This document shows, one piece after another, positions 17,977 through 27,737 of a stretch of 64,000 nt of DNA. Origin of the DNA: Winogradskyella litoriviva (GTDB lineage: Bacteria; Bacteroidota; Bacteroidia; Flavobacteriales; Flavobacteriaceae); the NCBI RefSeq assembly GCF_013249065.1, contig NZ_JABRWQ010000006.1, forward strand, positions 276,253-340,252. The letters are read 5' to 3'. Each line of letters opens with the position of its first letter. Position 1 is the stretch's first letter. The notes beneath the pieces are model-generated. The model was not told the origin of the DNA, searched no databases, and saw only the letters and a list, made by a program, of their open reading frames with translations. Position numbers and translations under genes: made by a program.

Positions 17977-20900
17977 ATGAGCATCAAAAAGCACCTCATC
18001 CTACTTCTAATTCTAATTCTAACTTTGATTTTTTCTTGTAAAAAAAAGCCTGTAGAAACCGATAATATTTTTAAGTATAGAGATTATATCAGTTATACCA
18101 CTTCTGGAATTGTTTCTGCATCAGAACCTATAAAAATTAGCTTGGCCAATGAGGTTGAAGGATGGGAAGCAGAACAAAACATTGATGATGCTATTATAAA
18201 AACACAACCTCACATTCAAGGCACATTAAAAGCACTAGATAAACACACTTTATTATTTACTCCAGATGAGGCGTTAGAATCAGCAACAGAATATGCCGTT
18301 ACCGTAAAACTAGGAGAACTCTATAAATCCATACCAAAAGAGTTTGAAGATTACACTTTTCAGTTTAAAACTATTACGCCGAGCTTCAGCATTGTGACTA
18401 ACAACTTGCAATCGTACAGCAAAGAGTGGCAGTACGTTTTAGGTCAATTACGCTCGTCGGATGTAATTACTTTAGAAGATGCCAAAAAATTGGTATCAGC
18501 AAAACAGAACAAAAAAGACCTCAACTTAGTTTGGTTAGAAATGCCAGAACCGTCAAAATATTTTGAATTTAGAATAGACAGCATTAAGCGCGAGATTGAA
18601 GACAGTAAAATTGATATCGCTTGGGATGGAAAAGCCATTAAAGCCGAAAACAAAGGAGACAACTTCATTAACATCCCAGGAAAAAACAACTTTAGCATTA
18701 TAGAAACACAAGTTATTCAAAATCCAGAACAATATTTATCACTCAACTTTTCCGACCCATTAAAAAAACAACAAAACTTTGCTGGTTTGGTCACTATACA
18801 AAATGTAAAAAACCCAAAATATATTGTTGATGGCAATGTTTTAAAAGTTTATCCAGACACTAAATTAGTTGGAGATATAAAAGTCGATGTATTTACAGGC
18901 ATTACAAATACAGACGGTTTTAAACTTAAAAAAGCCTTCTCACAAACCTTAACTTTTGAAGAATTAAAACCACAAGTAAGACTAATTAGCAATGGCTCTA
19001 TATTACCAAATTCTAAAGATTTAAAATTCAATTTCGAAGCTGTAAACCTCAGCAAAGTCGATGTGCGAATCATCAAGATATTTGAAGATAATGTTCTTCA
19101 GTTTCTTCAAGAAAATAATATGAATAGCAATTACGAACACGCTATAAAACAAGTCGGTCGTCGTATTGCTAAAGAAACGATTACTTTAATAGGAAATGAA
19201 AATTTAAATACTGGCGAATGGAAAGCATACAGCATCGATTTATCAAAATATTTACAGGCAGATCCTGGTGCAATTTATCGCGTTGAAGTCAGCTTTAAAC
19301 AAGACTATTCCTTATACGATTGTTCTTCCAAATCAGAAACCACAGAGGTTGAAGAAGACGACTACTACGATGAGTATTACGAAGAAGATTTTTACGCTTC
19401 TGAAGACCTTTCAGAAGAGGAAGAAGAACTGAGAGAGGAACGTTATTGGGATAATTTAAGCTATAGATACAGAAACACTAATTACAGATATAGAGACAGA
19501 GATAATCCTTGTACAGAGTCGTACTTTAATTACGGAAATCGTGCTATATCACTAAACTTAATTGGTTCTAATTTAGGAGTTATAGCTAAGCAAGGCAATG
19601 ATTTTAAATACTTCTTTGCAGTCACCAATATACTTTCAACAGACCCAGAAACAAATGCAAACGTTACGCTTTATAATTATCAGCAACAAGAAATCGCAAA
19701 AGGCAACACCAATAACGATGGTATTGTAGAAATTGATGCTAAAAAACGAGCAGCTTTCGCCATAGTTTCTAAAGGAAAAAGTGTGAGCTATGTAAAATTA
19801 CACGATGGAAATTCTTTATCACTAAGTAAATTTGATGTGTCTGGAAACAGATTGCAACGTGGACTAAAAGGTTATATCTATGGTGAGCGTGGCGTTTGGC
19901 GACCAGGAGATAGTTTGTTTTTAACTTTTGTGTTAAACGACAAAGCAAACAAACTACCAAAGCGTCATCCTGTAAAATTAGAAATCACAGATCCTGTTGG
20001 CAAGTTAGTGTATAGAAAAGTGTCCATAGATAACATTAATAATTTCTATGATTTCACAGTACCAACCTCTACCGATTACAAAACCGGAAACTACAACGCT
20101 AAAGTTTCTGTTGGTGGAGCTAATTTTACAAAAAGCCTTAAAATTGAAACGGTAAAACCTAACCGATTAAAAATTAAAATAGATTTTGAAGACGAAGTTT
20201 TAACCAACAACAAACCGCTACAAGGAGACTTAAATGTAGCTTGGTTACATGGCGCACCTGCTAAAAATTTAAAAGCTGAAATAAAAGCAAAATTCACAAC
20301 GTCATACACCAGTTTTAAAGGTTATAAAAACTATGTGTTTAGCGACCCAACCAAAAACTTTAGCTCAGAAGAAACCAATGTATTTGAAGGCTATTTAGAT
20401 GCTGAAGGAAATGCAAAAGTCGATTCAAAATTAAATATTGGCAAGAATGCTCCAGGCATGTTAACAGCGCAATTTTTAGTAAGAGCATTTGAAAATGGCG
20501 GTGATTTTTCACTCGATGCCTTCACCATGCCTTATGCGCCTTATGAAAGTTTCGTTGGCTTACAATCACCAAAAGGCAACAACTATGGTTCATTCTTTAC
20601 AGACGAAAATCAAACGTTTGATATTGCAACTGTTACTGCTGAAGGCAAACCAATTCAACGTAATAAATTAGAAGTAAAAGTTTATAAAATTGAATGGCGT
20701 TGGTGGTGGAATTCCTCTTACGATAACTTATCGAGTTATGTGTCGAGCAATTACCACAGACCTGTACAGCAATACGAAATTGATACAGATGCCAATGGAA
20801 AAGCGAGCTTTAAACTCAATATTCCAGAAACGGAACGTGGACGTTATTTAATAAGAGTTGTAGATCCTGTGAGTGGTCATGCCACAGGACGCACAGCATA

Positions 20901-23559
20901 CTTCTACAAAAACTGGTGGTCTAATTCGGCAGGTGGAGATAAAGAAGCCGCAAAAATGTTAGTCTTCTCAACAGATAAAGACAACTACAATGTTGGCGAT
21001 ACTGCTAAACTTACGTTTCCATCTGGAAGCGAAGGTAGAGCTCTAGTAAGTATAGAAAACGGCACCGAAGTGTTACAACACCAATGGGTAAAAACTAAGC
21101 CAGGTGAAACAACTATTGATATTCCTGTAACTGCTGAAATGGCGCCAAATGTGTTTATCAACATTTCATTATTGCAACCACATGCCATTACCTCGAATGA
21201 TTTACCGATTCGCTTGTTTGGCGTTATTCCCATGATGGTAGAAAATCCAGAAACGCGATTAGATCCACAAATAAATATGCCAGATGTCATTCAACCAGAA
21301 CAATCTTATGAAATAAAAGTATCTGAAAAGAACAATAAAAGTATGACCTATACCATAGCGGTTGTGGAAGAAGGCTTGTTAGACTTAACACGATTTAAAA
21401 CACCTAATGCTTGGGATAGTTTCTACGCTCGTGAAGCTTTAGGCGTAAAAACTTGGGATATTTTTGATGATGTTATCGGAGCGTATTCTGGTAGCATAGA
21501 TCAAGTCTTCGCGATTGGTGGAGATGGAAGCGCAGCTGGTGGAAAAAACAAAAAAGCGAATCGCTTTAAGCCTGTGGTTACGTATTTAGGTCCATTTTTA
21601 TTAGATGCTGGAAAGACAAAAACACACCAATTAAAAATGCCAAATTATGTTGGTGCTGTACGAACTATGGTTGTTGCAGGAAACAGTAATACCGAAGCTT
21701 ATGGTAGCGCTGAGAAATCTGTAAAAGTTAAAAAGCCATTGATGGTTTTGGCGACGTTACCTCGTAAATTAAGTCCAGGTGAAAAGGTAACATTGCCTGT
21801 AACTGTTTTTGCCATGGAAAACAAAGTAAAAGATGTGACACTTTCTGTAAATGTAAGCGATGGCATTACCATAAAAGGCAATAAATCACAGTTACTAAAA
21901 TTCAGTAAACCAGATGAAAAAATGGTGTATTTTGAATTGGATGTTTCCAAAGCAAAAGGCATTAATACCATTGAAGTTGTAGCCACAGGAAATGGAGAAA
22001 AATCGACTTATAAAGTAGAAATTGATGTAGAAAATCCTAATCCATTCACCTCTCTTGTTATTGATAGTGAGTTACAAGCTAACGCTAAACAAACTGTTGA
22101 ATTTTCAACCTTTGGAGTGCCTGGCACAAACTCGGCTATGGTGGAATTTTCAACCTTACCACCTATGGATTTCACAAAACGTTTAGCGTACTTAATTCGT
22201 TATCCTCACGGTTGTGTTGAGCAAACCACATCTGGAGTGTTTCCACAATTATTCTTAGCAGATATATTCGATTTAACACCTCAAAAGAAAAAGCAAGTAC
22301 AGCGTAATATAGAAAGTGGTATTAATCGCTTAGGACGTTTCCAGAATGCAAGTGGAGGATTAGGTTATTGGATGGGTGAAAATTCAGCAAATGATTGGGG
22401 AACAAGTTATGCTGGTCATTTTATGATTGAAGCCGAGAAAAAAGGATTCATTTTACCGCTAAGCTTTAAGAGCAATTGGATTGCGTACCAAAGACAAGCA
22501 GCACGTAATTGGAGACCAAGTTACAAATCGTATCATACTGATTTTGCTCAAGCATACAGACTGTACACTTTAGCTTTAGCTGGAGCACCAGATTTAGCAA
22601 GTATGAACCGATTAAGAGAATTCGATGAAATTTCTAACGATGCTAAATGGAGATTAGCAGCAGCTTATGCTTTGGCCGGACAAAAAGAGGCAAGTGAGGC
22701 CATTTTAAAATCGGCAAATATAGATTTTGAAGACAACGAAGCTAATCACTACACCTATGGCTCTGTATATAGAAATAGAGCAATGGCATTAGAAACAATG
22801 CTACTGATTAATCATTCTCAAAAAACAGATATAGCAAAGTCTATTGCAAAATCTTTAGCTAGCGATCGTTGGATGAGTACGCAAACAACAGCTTATAATT
22901 TATTAGCTCTTGGAAAAATGATTACGCAGAATGGTGGTAAAGAATTAAAACTCACTTATACCATAAACGGTAAAACTGAAACTATTGACACTAAAAATGG
23001 TATTGCGCAACGCAATGTTGCTATAAAAGAAGGTGAGAATCAAATTGCAATTACTAACTCAAAAGACAATTTGGTTTATGTACGAGTTTTAAATTCTGGC
23101 AAATTAAAATTAGGTGATGAAATTGCAGAGCAAAGAGGTTTATCAATTTCAACCGTATATAAAGATTTGCAAGGCAATAAAATCGATGTTACCAAATTAC
23201 AACAAGGTCAGGATTTTGTAGCAACGGTAAGTATTTCAAACTTAACCAGAGATTATGTAAACGATGTTGCATTAACACAAATATTTCCTTCAGGTTGGGA
23301 TATTGTAAACACACGATTTACCGATTTTGGAGATACCACAGTAAGTAATGCGAGATATACAGATATTAGAGATGACCGTGTGAACTTCTATTTCGATATG
23401 AATAGACAAGGAAAATATGGGACTAAGACCTTTACAGTGATGTTAAATGCGTCGTACTTAGGTACCTATTATTTACCAGGTGCTCAAGCTGAAGCCATGT
23501 ACGATAATGATGATTATTTAGTACGAAATAAAGGCCAATGGGTGACTGTTGAGAAGTAA
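17977..23559 (+). CDS. Bacterial alpha-2-macroglobulin family lipoprotein
   Basis: 1860 residues. Lipobox IFSC at about residues 18-21 followed by Lys residues, so it is membrane-anchored. It has a series of macroglobulin (MG) domains with the MG2-type block LQRGLKGYIYGERGVWRPGDSLFL. The thioester motif CVEQ is at residues 1413-1416 in YPHGCVEQTTSG, followed by the all-helical thioester domain. Bacterial A2Ms trap proteases in the periplasm or outer envelope and are commonly encoded with PBP1C; pbpC lies 4 kb downstream here. Residues about 450-500 contain an acidic/tyrosine-rich insert (EEDDYYDEYYEEDF) of low complexity. Confidence 0.95.
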   Translation: MSIKKHLILLLILILTLIFSCKKKPVETDNIFKYRDYISYTTSGIVSASEPIKISLANEVEGWEAEQNIDDAIIKTQPHIQGTLKALDKHTLLFTPDEALESATEYAVTVKLGELYKSIPKEFEDYTFQFKTITPSFSIVTNNLQSYSKEWQYVLGQLRSSDVITLEDAKKLVSAKQNKKDLNLVWLEMPEPSKYFEFRIDSIKREIEDSKIDIAWDGKAIKAENKGDNFINIPGKNNFSIIETQVIQNPEQYLSLNFSDPLKKQQNFAGLVTIQNVKNPKYIVDGNVLKVYPDTKLVGDIKVDVFTGITNTDGFKLKKAFSQTLTFEELKPQVRLISNGSILPNSKDLKFNFEAVNLSKVDVRIIKIFEDNVLQFLQENNMNSNYEHAIKQVGRRIAKETITLIGNENLNTGEWKAYSIDLSKYLQADPGAIYRVEVSFKQDYSLYDCSSKSETTEVEEDDYYDEYYEEDFYASEDLSEEEEELREERYWDNLSYRYRNTNYRYRDRDNPCTESYFNYGNRAISLNLIGSNLGVIAKQGNDFKYFFAVTNILSTDPETNANVTLYNYQQQEIAKGNTNNDGIVEIDAKKRAAFAIVSKGKSVSYVKLHDGNSLSLSKFDVSGNRLQRGLKGYIYGERGVWRPGDSLFLTFVLNDKANKLPKRHPVKLEITDPVGKLVYRKVSIDNINNFYDFTVPTSTDYKTGNYNAKVSVGGANFTKSLKIETVKPNRLKIKIDFEDEVLTNNKPLQGDLNVAWLHGAPAKNLKAEIKAKFTTSYTSFKGYKNYVFSDPTKNFSSEETNVFEGYLDAEGNAKVDSKLNIGKNAPGMLTAQFLVRAFENGGDFSLDAFTMPYAPYESFVGLQSPKGNNYGSFFTDENQTFDIATVTAEGKPIQRNKLEVKVYKIEWRWWWNSSYDNLSSYVSSNYHRPVQQYEIDTDANGKASFKLNIPETERGRYLIRVVDPVSGHATGRTAYFYKNWWSNSAGGDKEAAKMLVFSTDKDNYNVGDTAKLTFPSGSEGRALVSIENGTEVLQHQWVKTKPGETTIDIPVTAEMAPNVFINISLLQPHAITSNDLPIRLFGVIPMMVENPETRLDPQINMPDVIQPEQSYEIKVSEKNNKSMTYTIAVVEEGLLDLTRFKTPNAWDSFYAREALGVKTWDIFDDVIGAYSGSIDQVFAIGGDGSAAGGKNKKANRFKPVVTYLGPFLLDAGKTKTHQLKMPNYVGAVRTMVVAGNSNTEAYGSAEKSVKVKKPLMVLATLPRKLSPGEKVTLPVTVFAMENKVKDVTLSVNVSDGITIKGNKSQLLKFSKPDEKMVYFELDVSKAKGINTIEVVATGNGEKSTYKVEIDVENPNPFTSLVIDSELQANAKQTVEFSTFGVPGTNSAMVEFSTLPPMDFTKRLAYLIRYPHGCVEQTTSGVFPQLFLADIFDLTPQKKKQVQRNIESGINRLGRFQNASGGLGYWMGENSANDWGTSYAGHFMIEAEKKGFILPLSFKSNWIAYQRQAARNWRPSYKSYHTDFAQAYRLYTLALAGAPDLASMNRLREFDEISNDAKWRLAAAYALAGQKEASEAILKSANIDFEDNEANHYTYGSVYRNRAMALETMLLINHSQKTDIAKSIAKSLASDRWMSTQTTAYNLLALGKMITQNGGKELKLTYTINGKTETIDTKNGIAQRNVAIKEGENQIAITNSKDNLVYVRVLNSGKLKLGDEIAEQRGLSISTVYKDLQGNKIDVTKLQQGQDFVATVSISNLTRDYVNDVALTQIFPSGWDIVNTRFTDFGDTTVSNARYTDIRDDRVNFYFDMNRQGKYGTKTFTVMLNASYLGTYYLPGAQAEAMYDNDDYLVRNKGQWVTVEK

Positions 23560-23563
23560 CCAA

Positions 23564-23583
23564 ATTCCTGCGTAGGCAGGAAT
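23564..23583. repeat. REP-like palindrome
   Basis: ATTCCTGC-gtag-GCAGGAAT, a perfect 8-bp stem 5 bases after the alpha-2-macroglobulin stop. It has the same stem as at 17773-17802 but the loop is inverted (GTAG against CTTC), consistent with a palindromic element inserted in either orientation. Confidence 0.65.
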
Positions 23584-23673
23584 CTCAAAAAACAATGCTA
23601 AACTACTTGTCGGTCGACAGACAAGAATCCTAAACATAAACCGCTAAAATGTTTAACTTAAAAACAAGTAATT

Positions 23674-24522
23674 ATGAACAATTTAAAAATGATTTTAGCG
23701 ATCGCTTTAGTATTCAATATGGCAATTGCAACAGCACAACAAGAAGCATATGTAGCAGCAGAAAGTGGATTATCTCTTAGAGATCAGCCAGATGTTAGCG
23801 GAAAAATGCTTACAAAATTAGCTTATGGCGAAGCCATTGGTTTACTAGAAGAAACGGATAAAAACCTAGTCGTATTAGATGCTGGTGAAAAAATCAGTGG
23901 AAAATGGGTAAAAGTAGAAACCAGAAACCACATTGGTTATGTGTTTAATGGGTATTTATCACCAAATAAAATTGCGAGAACAATTCGACTTAAGTTCAAT
24001 GATGTAAATGTTGAAATTAAAAACTTAGCCACAAGTGATTATAAACGATCACATAATTTAAAGGAAGCTGATTCAACTACAATTAAAGTAGATATTAATG
24101 ATAAACCTGAAGGGAAAAATATTGTTCTAATAGAGAATGATTATAAGCAAGTAAGCCTATTTCAACGTTATGAAAATAGTTTCTCTTACATGAGTGGTGA
24201 TCCTAAATGTAATACTAATGAATGGAAACAATTTAGTACAGAATGGAAGCCACTTAAGCAATTAAAGTCTAATACGTTTGAAACATTAACATACACTGAA
24301 AAGGACTGGATTAATTTTATTGAAACAGCTATCAAGGATTTAAAAGATGATGTTGAAGACAAATGTGGAAAAGACTGGTTAAATTATGTGAAAACTATAA
24401 AAAACCTAAAAGATTATCCGGTTAGCATTTCAACAGAGCGTGTTTTTATTAAATTTATCTTAACAGATTCTGAAGATAAGATCACAGAAAAAATAATTGA
24501 ATTTGAGATACCAAAAAGTTAG
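23674..24522 (+). CDS. Exported SH3-domain protein
   Basis: 282 residues. Signal peptide about 1-21 (ILAIALVFNMAIATAQQ). Residues about 25-95 form a bacterial SH3 domain: YVAAESGLSLRDQPDVSGKMLTKLAYGE, later GKWVKVETRNHIGYVFNGYL. Such domains usually bind peptidoglycan or cell-wall peptides. The remaining 190 residues are unassigned; Cys in DPKCNT and DKCGKDW may pair. Lying between the A2M and pbpC genes, a cell-wall-related role fits. Confidence 0.8.
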   Translation: MNNLKMILAIALVFNMAIATAQQEAYVAAESGLSLRDQPDVSGKMLTKLAYGEAIGLLEETDKNLVVLDAGEKISGKWVKVETRNHIGYVFNGYLSPNKIARTIRLKFNDVNVEIKNLATSDYKRSHNLKEADSTTIKVDINDKPEGKNIVLIENDYKQVSLFQRYENSFSYMSGDPKCNTNEWKQFSTEWKPLKQLKSNTFETLTYTEKDWINFIETAIKDLKDDVEDKCGKDWLNYVKTIKNLKDYPVSISTERVFIKFILTDSEDKITEKIIEFEIPKS

Positions 24523-24532
24523 CAACTAAGTC

Positions 24533-24675
24533 AGACCTGCAAGGTTTCAAATACCTTGTAGGTCTATTATAAATTTGCACCCAATACTACAAGGTTGGCA
24601 AAACCTTGCAAGAAAGTCCACTCAAGGAGGCAATTGTAACCAAGTTTATTTCGAGGACTGTCCCCTTGAGGGGAC
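24533..24675. repeat. Cluster of three palindromes
   Basis: Three inverted repeats lie in one intergenic region. AGACCTGCAAGGT pairs with ACCTTGTAGGTCT (24533-24565, one mismatch); AAGGTT pairs with AACCTT (about 24590-24606); GTCCCC pairs with GGGGAC (24660-24675). Palindromic intergenic repeats of this kind accumulate in Flavobacteriia. No T-run follows any of them. Confidence 0.6.
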
Positions 24676-24701
24676 TTTAGGGGTGGTTTATAATTTTGAA
24701 T

Positions 24702-25028
24702 ATGAAAGAAAAATTAAAGAAGATTCTAACAAGTAAAAACCTAAATAGATTATTTATTATATCAATTTTTACTTTAGTGGTGAATTGTAAAAACTATTAT
24801 AATGATACCATTAGATGGGCTGACAATCTTGACAGTGGTTTAAGTATTGATGACGTAAAGAAGACTCAACCACATTTTGTTAAAATTGATTGGGAAGACC
24901 CAAGAATCTTTGAAAATAAAACTTGGTATTTTATCACAAAAATTGATGGAAGTAATGACATTCTTGGAATGTCTCATTATCTTGTATTTAGAAATGACAA
25001 ATACCTTTACAGAGAATCCAGAAAATAA
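24702..25028 (+). CDS. Small lipoprotein of unknown function
   Basis: 108 residues from the ATG at 24702; a TTG two codons earlier is possible but less likely. A basic N-terminus and hydrophobic stretch (FIISIFTLVVNC) end in a lipobox-like VVNC. The mature part, about 80 residues, has paired Trp and no recognised domain. It may be coupled to the following ABM gene, which starts three bases later. Confidence 0.6.
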   Translation: MKEKLKKILTSKNLNRLFIISIFTLVVNCKNYYNDTIRWADNLDSGLSIDDVKKTQPHFVKIDWEDPRIFENKTWYFITKIDGSNDILGMSHYLVFRNDKYLYRESRK

Positions 25029-25031
25029 GTA

Positions 25032-25343
25032 ATGAAAAACTCTAAACCATACTACGCCGTAATTTTCACCTCAACCCAAACTAAAACTATAGAAGGCTAC
25101 TCAGAAATGGCTAAAAAAATGGAAAACCTAGCCAAACAACAAAAGGGTTTTATTGGCATAGATTCTGCCAGAAATGAAGTCGGCATTACCGTAAGTTATT
25201 GGGAAAGCTTAGAAGCTATTAAAAATTGGAAAGCCAACACAGACCATTTATTTGCGCAACAAAAAGGTCGCGAACAATGGTATAATTGGTACAATGTAAA
25301 GATTTGCAAAGTAGAACGCGAATATGATTATAGTACGGCTTAA
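25032..25343 (+). CDS. Antibiotic biosynthesis monooxygenase (ABM) domain protein
   Basis: 103 residues, full length for the ABM ferredoxin-like fold. YYAVIFTSTQTKTIEGYSEMAKKMENLAKQQKGFIGIDSA, then ITVSYWESLEAIKNWKANTDH, match this family closely. Members act on aromatic substrates, degrade haem or have no known reaction; the small stand-alone version cannot be assigned more narrowly. Cytoplasmic. It is the last plus-strand gene before the convergent T9SS gene, 8 bases away. Confidence 0.85.
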   Translation: MKNSKPYYAVIFTSTQTKTIEGYSEMAKKMENLAKQQKGFIGIDSARNEVGITVSYWESLEAIKNWKANTDHLFAQQKGREQWYNWYNVKICKVEREYDYSTA

Positions 25344-25351
25344 AACAATGT

Positions 25352-27658
25352 TTATCGCTTCAAACTAAAATGCCCTTGAAATTCTTTACCATCTAAAACA
25401 ATACGATACCAATAATCTGAAGTTGGTAAATCATTTCCATTAAAATCACCGTTCCATAATGCATTTCTATTAATTGCTGAATATAATAATTTACCATAAC
25501 GATCATATATATACACCTCAGTGTTAGTAAAAAATTCAGCAATATTTAATTTAAAGACATCATTAGTTCCATCTCCATTTGGAGTTATAAACTTTTGAAT
25601 AAAAAAATGTAAATGTTCAATTGTAGTGACAATTTCACATTCAAAGGTTTTAACATAAATGGTATATAAACCACCTTGTTGATTACTAAATATATTACTC
25701 AATTGATAATCTATGCCGTTTAAAGAGTACAAATAATTGTTTGGCTCAAGAACATTAATAATTATAGAACTTCCGTCTGTTTTTACACTTTCAATAATGG
25801 GAACTTCTTCTAGTGAAACATTAAAAGTTATTATCTCTGTAAAACAACCATCTGTTACTTTAACTTCATAAATGCCCTCCATATCAATAGTTATGGATTG
25901 AGACATTTCTCCAGATTCCCATAAATAACTTGGGTCTTCAATATTGGATGTTGCTTGTAATACCAATACATTATTATAACATAAAACTAAATACTCATCT
26001 CTTAATTCTAAGGGTTGGTTTCCTATTATTTCCCATTCACATGTTTCTTCATTGAATATTGAAGATTGCCAACATAATAAATCTGTTGGTTCTATTGGTT
26101 CTGCACCTTCTATTTCCCAATCACATAAGTCGGTATTAAACCAAGCCAATTCCCAGCATTCTAAATTAGTAGGTTCTTCTGGCTGTATGCCTTCTATTTC
26201 CCATTCGCAACTTGCTGTATTAAAGATTGTATTTTGCCAGCACCCTAAACCTGTTGGAGCTTCTGGTTGTGCCCCTGTAATCGTCCAACTACATGTGGTA
26301 TTACTAAATGTTGCTTCTTCCCAACATTCTAAATCAATAGGTTCTTCTGGCTGTGTGCCTTCTATTTCCCATTCGCAACTTGTTGTATTAAAGGTTGCAT
26401 TTTGCCAACACTCCAAGCCTGTAGGAGCTTCTGGTTGTGTCCCTGTAACCGTCCAACTACATGTGGTATCACTAAATGTTGCTTCTTCCCAACATTCTAA
26501 ATCGGTAGGTTCTTCTGGCTGTGTGCCTTCTATTTCCCATTCGCAACTTGCTGTATTAAATGTTGCATTTTGCCAGCACTCTAAACCTGTTGGAGCTTCT
26601 GGTTGTGTCCCTGTAACCGTCCAACTACATGTGGTATCACTAAACGATGCTTCTTCCCAACAATTTGTAGCAGGCTCTTCAGGTGCTTGGATTATTATTA
26701 TTTCATAAACATCTGAAAACGTAATACAATCTAAATTATTAAGATTAGCTGCGTACTCGGCAACTTTGGCTCTATAATATGTTGTTGTAGAAATACCTAA
26801 AACTGCAATTGATGATGTAGTTTCACCTGCTATATCTGTCCAATTTATATTATCTGTACTAATTTGCCATTGGTAATAATGGCTACTAAAAACGCTATTA
26901 TCTGGTATAACTTCAATGGTATTTACATTAGGATTTTGAGTACTACATAGGGTAATAGAATTTACATTATTATTGTCTTCTATAGCAATTGCATCTCCAC
27001 AACTTTTAAATACAATATCATCTATAGCCAAATCATTACCACAGCCACCTGGAGCATTATTTATCATTTTTAGAATCACAGATGTTTGACCAACTGTAGA
27101 TTGAAAGACTAAAGCATATTGATTCCAATCTGTTGCTGTAGTCCCATAAATATTACCTGTTGTACCAGAAGCTAAAAGTGTAGTATCCGTATTATCCCAA
27201 ATTTCAAAACTAACGTTAATAGGTATAGCTCCTGCACCACAATAACCATTTGGAGGTGTTAAATTAATTAACCACGACGAAAACTCATAAGTTGTATTTT
27301 CACAAAGTCCGCTGATTGTTGTTTTATAAAATTCACCAGCTGTGTAACTCGAATTTACAATTAGCATTCTACCATTAGTATCATTTAGTGTGTGATCGTT
27401 AATATTAAACCAATCAAAATAGTTAGATGTGCTCGAAACGGTATAAAAACCATCTTCTGGATCTTGTCCAGTCGCATAAGTATAAGTTGTGGTTCCAGCT
27501 GGTAAAGAAGTGTTTTGTAAACCACTACCAAATGTTTCTGTGAAAATTGGGTCACCTGAGTTTCCTTGACAGAAACCCAATTGGCCATGCATGATTTTTG
27601 AACTAAAAAAAATACAAAAAATTATGACTATTTTAAGATTGTAATAACGTTTTCTCAC
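25352..27658 (-). CDS. T9SS-secreted repeat protein with type-B C-terminal sorting domain
   Basis: 768 residues. Signal peptide about 1-26 (IVIIFCIFFSSKIMHGQ). A jelly-roll-like N-terminal domain (about 30-215, Cys-rich) is followed by an Ig-like unit. Eight units of about 28 residues come next (about 325-545), each built as CW-x5-F-x5-C-x-W-x3-G-x-QPE. The last 90 residues form the gliding-motility CTD: FITPNGDGTNDVFKL, YIYDRYGKLLY, WNGDFNGNDLPTSDYWY, ending HFSLKR. This directs secretion by the type IX system and surface attachment. The two Cys per repeat may cross-link each unit. It is inserted between A2M and pbpC in the opposite direction. Confidence 0.9.
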   Translation of the reverse strand: MRKRYYNLKIVIIFCIFFSSKIMHGQLGFCQGNSGDPIFTETFGSGLQNTSLPAGTTTYTYATGQDPEDGFYTVSSTSNYFDWFNINDHTLNDTNGRMLIVNSSYTAGEFYKTTISGLCENTTYEFSSWLINLTPPNGYCGAGAIPINVSFEIWDNTDTTLLASGTTGNIYGTTATDWNQYALVFQSTVGQTSVILKMINNAPGGCGNDLAIDDIVFKSCGDAIAIEDNNNVNSITLCSTQNPNVNTIEVIPDNSVFSSHYYQWQISTDNINWTDIAGETTSSIAVLGISTTTYYRAKVAEYAANLNNLDCITFSDVYEIIIIQAPEEPATNCWEEASFSDTTCSWTVTGTQPEAPTGLECWQNATFNTASCEWEIEGTQPEEPTDLECWEEATFSDTTCSWTVTGTQPEAPTGLECWQNATFNTTSCEWEIEGTQPEEPIDLECWEEATFSNTTCSWTITGAQPEAPTGLGCWQNTIFNTASCEWEIEGIQPEEPTNLECWELAWFNTDLCDWEIEGAEPIEPTDLLCWQSSIFNEETCEWEIIGNQPLELRDEYLVLCYNNVLVLQATSNIEDPSYLWESGEMSQSITIDMEGIYEVKVTDGCFTEIITFNVSLEEVPIIESVKTDGSSIIINVLEPNNYLYSLNGIDYQLSNIFSNQQGGLYTIYVKTFECEIVTTIEHLHFFIQKFITPNGDGTNDVFKLNIAEFFTNTEVYIYDRYGKLLYSAINRNALWNGDFNGNDLPTSDYWYRIVLDGKEFQGHFSLKR
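26035..26668 (-). repeat. Tandem coding repeats, alternating two unit types
   Basis: DNA repeats within the T9SS gene. Units with CTATTTCCCATTCGCAACTT (EWEIEG type) alternate with units containing CGTCCAACTACATGTGGTAT (SWTVTG type), so the higher-order period is about 168 bases. Near-identical copies indicate recent amplification by recombination or slippage. Unit number should vary between strains. Confidence 0.85.
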
Positions 27659-27737
27659 GTATAAATATATAGATAATTATATATAATAATTTTACGAAAT
27701 ACCCATTAAAGGCTTTAAATTCGCTTTTGTATAGTTC

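Noticed and set aside
26052..26708. 218-residue plus-strand frame with Cys-Gln-His-Ser repeats
   Set aside because: It is the antisense of the repeat region of the T9SS gene; its periodicity comes from the coding repeats on the minus strand.
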